In this document: one piece after another, positions 1 through 6,900 of the stretch
Numbering within the stretch: position 1 is the first letter of the stretch
Layout of the letters: each line of letters opens with the position of its first letter
Assembly (NCBI GenBank): GCA_015486915.1
Contig: WFQS01000458.1
Location: 1 to 8,763 of the forward strand
DNA from: Desulfobacteraceae bacterium
GTDB lineage: Bacteria; Desulfobacterota; Desulfobacteria; Desulfobacterales; Desulfobacteraceae
DNA: 8,763 nt
Reading direction: 5' to 3'
Notes under the pieces: model-generated
Databases searched by the model: none
What the model was told of the DNA's origin: nothing
What the model saw: the letters and a program-made list of their open reading frames with translations, nothing else
Program-made: the position numbers and the translations under genes

Positions 1-1
1 A

Positions 2-775
2 TTTAAACCTGCCGGCAAGATATACGATTTTGACTGCGGATCATTTGAGCTTGAGCCTGGTGATAAAGTAATTGTTGAAACTGAACTTGGTCTGGGATTT
101 GGTTCTGTGGCTGTCCCTGCTGCACCCCTTGAAACCAGTATGCCCCATAAAAATTTGAAAAAAGTGATCCGGATTGCAACAAAAAAGGATTTTCTGAAAA
201 GGCTGAACAATAAAAACCTTGAAAAAAAAGCCCATGATTTCTGCAAAAAGCAAATAAAAATTCTTCAAATGAAAATGAACCTTTTTTCTGTGGAAAGTAC
301 ATTTGATGCAGCAAAACTGACTTTTTTCTATACTGCAGACGGAAGAGTTGATTTTCGTCAGCTTGTCAAAAATCTTGTCAAAGAATACCGGATCCGCATT
401 GAAATGCGGCAGGTTGGTGTAAGAAACCAGTCAAAACAATGCGGAGGACTTGGAAAATGCGGCAGAGAGGTCTGCTGTTCCTCATTTATGAAAGATTTTT
501 ATCCTGTTTCAATTAAAATGGCAAAAGAGCAGGGCCTGTCACTTAATCCCACCAAAATATCAGGACTCTGCGGCAGGCTGATGTGCTGTCTCACCTTTGA
601 AAACAACACATACAAAAAAATGAAAAAAAAGCTGCCCAAAGCGGGCAAAAGGATAAAATGCTCAAAAGGAAAAGGGAAAGTTATCCGTCAAAATATACTT
701 AAAGGTACGGTAACCATGCGCCTTGATGACGGAACTGAAATTGAAACCGACAAATCAGACTGTTGCATATGTTAA
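2..775 (+). CDS. ricT: RicT/YaaT-family PSP1-domain protein, 5' end cut by window edge
   Basis: The reading frame is open from base 2, so the true start lies outside the window; the first visible residues (FKPAGKIYDFDCG) are typical of the very beginning of RicT, so probably only about 10 residues are missing. A GTG at 107 is in frame but would cut the PSP1 domain and is not the start. 257 residues are visible. Cysteine clusters are C147, C153, C158-C159, C190, C195-C196, in CGGLGKCGREVCC and CGRLMCC, the conserved signature of the family. In Bacillus, RicT with RicA and RicF forms a complex carrying [4Fe-4S] clusters that tunes RNase Y cleavage; whether those partners exist here cannot be seen. 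The basic, Gly/Lys-rich stretch near residues 219-235 is also usual. The protein ends in a Cys-rich SDCCIC. Adjacency to metG matches a common bacterial gene order (holB-ricT-metG). Family call strong; role in this organism inferred. Confidence 0.88.
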   Translation, partial: FKPAGKIYDFDCGSFELEPGDKVIVETELGLGFGSVAVPAAPLETSMPHKNLKKVIRIATKKDFLKRLNNKNLEKKAHDFCKKQIKILQMKMNLFSVESTFDAAKLTFFYTADGRVDFRQLVKNLVKEYRIRIEMRQVGVRNQSKQCGGLGKCGREVCCSSFMKDFYPVSIKMAKEQGLSLNPTKISGLCGRLMCCLTFENNTYKKMKKKLPKAGKRIKCSKGKGKVIRQNILKGTVTMRLDDGTEIETDKSDCCIC

Positions 776-797
776 CTCAGACTGCTGCATATGTTAA
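755..797 (+). repeat. Tandem 22-bp-period duplication across the ricT stop codon
   Basis: Bases 755-775 and 777-797 are two 21-base copies separated by one base, differing at a single position (T763 against C785). Copy 1 is the last six codons of ricT (SDCCIC) plus TAA. Copy 2 lies in another frame relative to ricT but, read from its own start, also spells SDCCIC and TAA, and the single difference is synonymous (TGT/TGC for Cys). The second copy overlaps the AAGGA (796-800) that is the likely ribosome binding site of metG. Confidence 0.85.
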
Positions 798-800
798 GGA
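796..800 (+). promoter_or_regulatory. Ribosome binding site of metG
   Basis: AAGGA ends 11 bases before the metG ATG at 812. The spacing is slightly long but no better purine tract is present (ACGAGA at 805-810 is too close). Its first two bases are the end of the second copy of the ricT-tail duplication. Confidence 0.55.
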
Positions 801-811
801 AATAACGAGAA

Positions 812-2410
812 ATGAATCAACCGACATTTTTTACAACGCCGATATATTATGTTAATGCGAAACCGCATCTCGGGCACGCATATACAACCATTGCAGCCGA
901 TGTTGCTGCAAGGTTCAACAGGATGTGTTCCTCTGATACCTTTTTCCTCACGGGAACGGATGAACACGGAGATAAAATACTTGAGGCTGCAAAGAAAAAA
1001 AATATAACACCAAAAGAATATGCAGACAAAATAAGCGGTCTTTTCAGGAACCTGTGGCCAAAACTAAACATAAGCAACAATTATTTTATACGGACAACCA
1101 ATGCGGATCATATTAAGGTTGTTAAGGATCTTCTGCAGAAAATATACGATTCAGGCGATATCTATTTCAGCGAGTATGAAGGGATATACTGCTTTGGATG
1201 CGAGCGCTTTTACCAGGAAAGAGAGCTTGTAAACGGTAAATGTCCTGACCATGGAACAGAACCTGAAAAAATAAAAGAAGCCAACTATTTTTTTAAAATG
1301 AGTAAATACCAGGACTGGCTCATTGACCACATTAAAACGCATCCTGATTTTATAAGACCTGAACGTTATAAAAATGAGATTCTGTCCTTTTTAAAAGAAC
1401 CCCTTGAAGATCTCTGCATTTCAAGGCCAAAATCACGTCTTACCTGGGGTATCACACTGCCCTTTGACCATGATTTTGTCACATATGTGTGGTTTGATGC
1501 CCTGACAAACTATATCTCTGCACTGGGATATCCCGATGGAGAACTTTTTAAAAAATTCTGGCCCCATACAAAACATTTTGTTGCCAAGGATATAATCAAA
1601 CCCCACGGAATTTACTGGCCCATTATGCTGAAAGCCGCCGGCATAGACCTATACGAAAGTCTCAATGTACATGGTTTCTGGAATGTCAGTGGAACTAAAA
1701 TGTCAAAAAGTATTGGAAATGTAACTGATCCCGTTGAAGTATCCGGTCTTTACGGTGTTGACCCTTTCAGATACTTCCTGATGCGGGAGATGGTATTTGG
1801 CCTGGACGCTAATTTTACGGAAGATACAATTGTGCAGAGGATAAATTCCGATCTTGCCAATGACCTTGGCAACCTGTTTTCAAGGGTTCTTTCAATGAAC
1901 TTTAAATATTTCAAGGGTAACATCCCGCAACCTGATGAAAGAACGGAAAAAGAAAAAGCTCTTTCACTTGAAAAATATGCAGACACGGCCACAAAAGAGT
2001 ATCAAAAGGCCATGGGAAACACCATGTTTCACAGGGGACTGATTGCTGTATGGGATTTTATCAGTATAATGAACAAATACATTGACAACAATGCCCCCTG
2101 GGCTCTTGCAAAGGACCAGTCACAGGAAAAAACACTTGAAACCGTGATTTACAATCTCCTTGAAGGCTTAAGAGTAGTTTCCTGTCTTATATACCCTGTA
2201 ATGCCTGAAACTTCTTTTAGAATGCAGAAGCTGCTTGGCATTGAAAAAGAGAGAACAGAGCAAAACAATGATACAGAAAATGATTTTTATACTTTAAATG
2301 AAGTGATGCCCTGGCATCAGCTCAAAAAGAATAAAAAGCTTGAAAAACCGCCAATCCTCTTTCCAAGGATTGATACTGACACAATCAGGACAAAGGAAAT
2401 GAAAAAATAA
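812..2410 (+). CDS. metG: Methionyl-tRNA synthetase
   Basis: A class I aminoacyl-tRNA synthetase that charges tRNA-Met with methionine using ATP in the cytoplasm; essential for initiation and elongation. The 532-residue product has the HIGH signature as HLGH (residues 19-22) near the N-terminus after the typical FFTTPIYYVNAKP opening, and KMSKS at residues 296-300. The zinc knuckle is of the single type, C127-x2-C130 and C144-x2-H147 (CPDH), the arrangement known from Thermus thermophilus MetRS rather than the double knuckle of E. coli. The anticodon-binding helical domain follows (NNAPWALAK region near residue 430), and the protein ends soon after LFPRI. The extra C-terminal tRNA-binding domain (EMAP/Trbp111-like, about 110 residues) found in many bacterial MetRS is absent. 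The ATG at 812 places the N-terminus correctly for the family. It follows ricT by 36 bases and precedes the PBP gene by 33 bases, consistent with co-transcription. Nothing suggests damage. Confidence 0.97.
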   Translation: MNQPTFFTTPIYYVNAKPHLGHAYTTIAADVAARFNRMCSSDTFFLTGTDEHGDKILEAAKKKNITPKEYADKISGLFRNLWPKLNISNNYFIRTTNADHIKVVKDLLQKIYDSGDIYFSEYEGIYCFGCERFYQERELVNGKCPDHGTEPEKIKEANYFFKMSKYQDWLIDHIKTHPDFIRPERYKNEILSFLKEPLEDLCISRPKSRLTWGITLPFDHDFVTYVWFDALTNYISALGYPDGELFKKFWPHTKHFVAKDIIKPHGIYWPIMLKAAGIDLYESLNVHGFWNVSGTKMSKSIGNVTDPVEVSGLYGVDPFRYFLMREMVFGLDANFTEDTIVQRINSDLANDLGNLFSRVLSMNFKYFKGNIPQPDERTEKEKALSLEKYADTATKEYQKAMGNTMFHRGLIAVWDFISIMNKYIDNNAPWALAKDQSQEKTLETVIYNLLEGLRVVSCLIYPVMPETSFRMQKLLGIEKERTEQNNDTENDFYTLNEVMPWHQLKKNKKLEKPPILFPRIDTDTIRTKEMKK

Positions 2411-2429
2411 ACCAATGACAGCTCAAACA

Positions 2430-2435
2430 GAAGAG
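2430..2435 (+). promoter_or_regulatory. Probable ribosome binding site for the TTG-started PBP gene
   Basis: GAAGAG lies 8 bases before the TTG at 2444. The frame has no ATG between the upstream in-frame stop (2408-2410) and base 2633, and starting at 2633 would delete the membrane anchor. This purine tract therefore supports TTG as the start. Confidence 0.45.
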
Positions 2436-2443
2436 TTAAAACA

Positions 2444-3859
2444 TTGTATCTGAATTCCAAAAAAAATACATGGCGTGAATTTCAGTCTGAACTTCAGCTT
2501 GATTCAAGAAGAAAAAAACGTTTTTCAGGCCTGAAAAAATTTTTTATTCCTGTTTTAACAATTTTTGCGCTGACCTATTTTTTCAATCTGAATTTTCCCG
2601 GGCTTATCAATAAGCATAGGATCAGTGATTTAATGGAAAACATCGGCAATTTCCATTTTTCAAGTGATAAAAACAACACTTCAGATACGGCAGGGACTTC
2701 AACTCAAGCTTATAATAAAATTACAAAAACAGAATTACAAAACCTGCTTGCAGGCAATAAATTTCTGATCAACGGGAAAAACAACAGGTTTATCTTAAAT
2801 GACGGCGGCGAAACCCTTGAAATCTATACAAGTCTTAATGAAGAACTTCAGCGGTTTATGATAAAAAAACTTGATATGCTGAAAACGCTTAACCGGGGAA
2901 AACCCCAGCGTATTGCAATGGTTGTAATGAAACCTGAAACAGGCAGAATACTTGCAATGGCAGGATTTGATCTTTCCAACCCAGCATTTAATACATGCAC
3001 CGAGGGTCAATATCCAGCTGCAAGTGTATTTAAAATTATCACTGCATCGGCTGCCATAGAAAACTGCGGGTATCACCCTGGTACTCCCATCTATTTCAAC
3101 GGTGGGAAATACACCCTTTACAAAAGGCAGTTGAAAGAAAGAAAAAATAAATACACCATAAAAGTATCATTTGCCCATGCCTTTGCAGAATCCATAAACC
3201 CTGTTTTCGGCAGGATAGGCTCCAAATACCTTGGTGGAGAAACACTGCAGAAATACGCTTCAGCTTTTGGATTCAACAAACACATTGAATCGGACTTCCC
3301 CTTTAAGACAGGAAGTATAAAGATAACAGACCGCCCATATCAATGGGCTGAAGTGGGATGCGGATTTAATGAAACAACAAAAATATCACCGATGTTTGCC
3401 CTTGTTCTTTCCGGAACCATGTTAAATTCAGGTATGGAACCTGTACCGGTTATTGTTGATAAAGTTAAAAATTCACATGGAAAAATAATTTACAGAAGAG
3501 CACAAAAAACCGGCCCACGGATTATCGATGCACAAACGGCAGAAACTGTGATGAGAATGATGAAAAAAACCATTACAACGGGAACTGCAAAAAAATCATT
3601 CCGCGGATTCAAAAGGGATCGTATTCTTTCAAAACTTACTTTGGGAGGGAAAACTGGCTCAATTTACAATAAAGGCCACAGTGTAAAGTACGACTGGTTC
3701 ACAGGCTTTGCCAGGGCAAAAAAAAGCAAAGAACAGATCGCCCTTGCAGTTTTAGTGGGGCACAGGAAATATATTGGTACAAGGGCTGCAAGATATGGCA
3801 GAATGATTATTAAAAAATATTTTACACTTTATTTTGATTCAGAACAAAAAACCTTATAA
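2444..3859 (+). CDS. Penicillin-binding protein, monofunctional transpeptidase, membrane-anchored
   Basis: Predicted D,D-transpeptidase cross-linking peptidoglycan on the outer face of the inner membrane. From TTG 2444 the product has 471 residues: a basic cytoplasmic segment (1-32, with RRKKR), one hydrophobic helix (about 33-51, FFIPVLTIFALTYFF), a polar linker (about 55-110), then a transpeptidase domain starting near residue 120. All three active-site motifs are present: SVFK with nucleophile S194 and K197, SIN at 250-252, and KTG at 403-405 followed by S. MVVMKPETGRILAMAG before the SxxK motif is typical of the family. No glycosyltransferase domain and no recognisable class B dimerisation domain fits in the short N-terminal part, so it is a lean class B-like enzyme. 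The start is uncertain: an ATG at 2415 with 12 codons lies in another frame, so a one-base error or indel could hide a longer N-terminus. It is followed by a GlmS homologue, suggesting a cell-wall pair. I do not assign a specific pbp name. Confidence 0.88.
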   Translation: MYLNSKKNTWREFQSELQLDSRRKKRFSGLKKFFIPVLTIFALTYFFNLNFPGLINKHRISDLMENIGNFHFSSDKNNTSDTAGTSTQAYNKITKTELQNLLAGNKFLINGKNNRFILNDGGETLEIYTSLNEELQRFMIKKLDMLKTLNRGKPQRIAMVVMKPETGRILAMAGFDLSNPAFNTCTEGQYPAASVFKIITASAAIENCGYHPGTPIYFNGGKYTLYKRQLKERKNKYTIKVSFAHAFAESINPVFGRIGSKYLGGETLQKYASAFGFNKHIESDFPFKTGSIKITDRPYQWAEVGCGFNETTKISPMFALVLSGTMLNSGMEPVPVIVDKVKNSHGKIIYRRAQKTGPRIIDAQTAETVMRMMKKTITTGTAKKSFRGFKRDRILSKLTLGGKTGSIYNKGHSVKYDWFTGFARAKKSKEQIALAVLVGHRKYIGTRAARYGRMIIKKYFTLYFDSEQKTL

Positions 3860-3868
3860 CGGCCATGA
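3855..3868 (+). repeat. 14-base motif at the PBP stop codon, copy 1
   Basis: TATAACGGCCATGA spans the PBP stop codon (TAA 3857-3859). The identical 14 bases occur at 8723-8736, again with the TAA as the stop codon of the methyltransferase gene. In this copy the following bases do not complete the hairpin seen at the second copy. Confidence 0.6.
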
Positions 3869-3893
3869 CCCGACATCTATTATTCCATTAGAT

Positions 3894-3898
3894 AAGGA
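3894..3898 (+). promoter_or_regulatory. Ribosome binding site that fixes the start of the GlmS homologue
   Basis: AAGGA, 7 bases before the ATG at 3906, is a near-ideal Shine-Dalgarno site. It decides between this ATG and an in-frame TTG at 3834 that would overlap the PBP gene and has no such site. The ATG at 3909 directly behind it is a second possible start differing by one residue. Confidence 0.8.
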
Positions 3899-3905
3899 AA
3901 AGACA

Positions 3906-6900
3906 ATGATGCATCATAAAAAAATTCTATCTGAAATAAAAAGAACACTTAAAAAAAAGCTTAAAAGAATTTTATCCTTAAAGCTTGAATTTGGCAAATC
4001 CATAAATAATGCAGAAGAAAATTCTCTTATTTTATTTCCTTTAATGCCATACAGATTATGCTGCGGAATCTCGGCTCTTGTCGCCTTTAAGGGCAGGAAA
4101 AAGACAGGATCATCCTGCCTGTCCGACATGCAGTCCATTGACCATCTTGTTTCTGTTATTTCCCTTCATTCCCTTGAATACTGCATGGAAAACAAAATCC
4201 CTCTGCAGAAAAATTATCTTGGAGGAAAAGAAAAACTCTGCCTGCTTTTGGAAAAAGCGATGCTTTTGAAAACAGAAGAGTCCTGTTTAGAATTGTTTTT
4301 TGATAAAGACAGCGAACAGATGCTTATAAATGATATCACCACTGCTGAGGCAGCCATAAAAAAAGAAAAAGATCATTTAAAAAAAGCAATGGCGGATCTT
4401 GGTGCAAAAGAGGTTGAAACATGTATCCGGCGGATTGATTCATTGGAGGATACCGTATGGTGCATCAAAAGAGAGGTCCTTGAAAATATACACAGGATAA
4501 ATGGTCTTATTACAAGGCATGAACAGAGGCAGAATAAAGAAAAATACAAAACTTTCAAACGGATAAATGCTGTTTTAAACAGCCTGGACCGTCTTGAAGT
4601 CAGGGGAAGGGATTCTGCAGGAATTTCACTTTTATTTGTGTTTACAAAAGAAAATTTTGAAAAGTTCAGAAGAGCCCTTATCGATTCGGGCCTGTCAACG
4701 GATCTCAAACAGAGAACAAACAGAACCGTACTGACAAATAACAGTATCACCATACATGACACTGTTAATGAAACAGGTGCAGGGGGGGAAAACAATCGAA
4801 ATCACCTTGTAAGCATTGCAATTGTATATAAATGTGCTGCTGAAATAGGGGCACTTGGAGATAATATATCTTTTTTAAGAAACCAGATACGAAACGACCA
4901 GATACTGCAGGTTTTAACGGAACAGGACTATGATTTCAGTTCAATATCCGCCCATACAAGATGGGCCTCGGTTGGGGACATTACAGAGGCAAATTGCCAT
5001 CCTGCAGATAATCAGCCCAATGACAAGCGGATCGAAAAAGCCGGGATAATCCACGTAAGCCTTAACGGAGATATTGATAATTATTTTGATCTTAAAGAAA
5101 GATATGAAGAACGATACGGCAGAATAAATAATGAAATCACAACGGATACAAAGATAATTCCGCTCCAGATCGACCACTACCTGAAACAGGGAAATGAAAT
5201 TGAGGAGGCCTTCAGGCTTGCCGTAAATGATTTTAAAGGCTCCCATGCCATAAGCATGCATACCGACCTTGCACCGGGAAAAATTTTTCTTGCCCAGAAG
5301 GGAAGCGGCCAGGCTCTTTTTGTGGGACTTGGGGCAGATCATTACATCACCGCATCGGAACTCTACGGTATTGTTGAGGAAACACAGAATTTTATAAAAC
5401 TTGACGGTGAAAAAAATGGACAGATAGTTATTTTAAACCAGATGTCAGATGGAGGACTTGAGGGAATCAGATCTTTTTCCTATGACGGGGCTAACGTTGA
5501 AATAACAAGTGATGATATAAAATCAAGTGAAATAACCTCAAGGGATATTGACCGCCAGGACTATCCCCACTATTTTTTAAAGGAAATATCAGAAGCCCCG
5601 GGATCAGTTGAAAAAACACTGATTAACAAATGGAAAACATCCCCTGATACCGGTATGTATTCAATAACCCTTGACAAATCTGTTGTCCCGGAATTCATTG
5701 AGCAGGAATTAAAAGAAAAGAAAATCAAAAGAATATGTTTTATCGGCCAGGGAACGGCAGGCGTTGCTGCAAGGGGATGCGCAGATATTCTTGGCTTCTA
5801 CCTTGCAGATGCAGACATTGAGATACGCGCCTTGAAATCATCTGAACTTTCAGGATTCTCCATAAACGAAGATGAAAAAGACACGGAATCCATGAAAGAA
5901 GACCTTGTTATTGCCATCAGTCAGTCCGGCACCACAACTGATACAAACAAAACCATTGATATGGCAAGGCAAAGGGGCGCCCGCACCCTTGCCATTGTGA
6001 ACAGAAGGGATTCCGATCTTACATTCAAGACCCATGGGGTTTTATATACAAGCAGCGGCAGGGACATTGAAATGTCCGTTGCATCCACAAAGGCCTTTTA
6101 TTCACAGATTGCCGCAGGAGCCGTTCTCGGGCTCTATATTGCATCCATCACAATGGCAAGACCCGCTGAATTCATTTTTGAAGAGATCAACGAACTTATA
6201 AGTCTGCCCGATAAAATGAGGGAAATCCTTGCCATGAAAGATCAGATAGGCGCTTCTGCACGACGTCTTGCCGTATCCAAAAATTTCTGGGCAACCGTTG
6301 GAAGCGGAGCCAATAAAACAAGTGCCGATGAGATAAGGATAAAGCTCAGTGAACTTTGCTATAAAACAATCTCTTCCGATTTTGTTGAAGATAAAAAGCA
6401 TATAGATCTTTCATCTGAACCTTTGATCATCATATGTGCTGCAGGAACAAGGGAAAGTGTCCTTGGTGATATTATAAAGGACACTGCAATATTTAATGCA
6501 CACAAGGCTGTTCCCGTTGTGATAACGGATCAGGGAGAAGAAAGATTTAACCCGTACAGCAGTGATATTTTCCGCATTCCCCGTACAAGGGAACATTTTG
6601 CCCCTGTTTTAAACACCCTTGTGGGCCATATATGGGGATATTACGCAGCCCTTGCAATAAACGAGGGCTCTGGATTCATGTACAATGCAAGAAATGAGAT
6701 CCAGGACCTCATAGAAGAATACAGATCCATGGGCCATGATATTTATGAGATCATTCTGGAAAAAAAATTCAGGGAGAAAATCGCCGGATTTTACAATGAA
6801 TTTTCAAAAAGACGACGGGAAAGAAAATTTCCTGCAGCCATCATGGGCCTTGACAATGTTGCAAACATCACACTTATCCTGAAATATCTTTCAGGAAGAC

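Noticed and set aside
107..775. GTG 107 as the ricT start
   Set aside because: The frame is open to base 2 and the upstream residues match the conserved start of the PSP1-family protein.
3834..3905. TTG at 3834 as start of the GlmS homologue
   Set aside because: It would overlap the PBP gene by 26 bases and lacks a ribosome site, while ATG 3906 has AAGGA 7 bases upstream.
3860..3905. glmS ribozyme or riboswitch upstream of the GlmS homologue
   Set aside because: Only 46 bases separate the genes, with no room for the ribozyme core and no visible pseudoknot elements.
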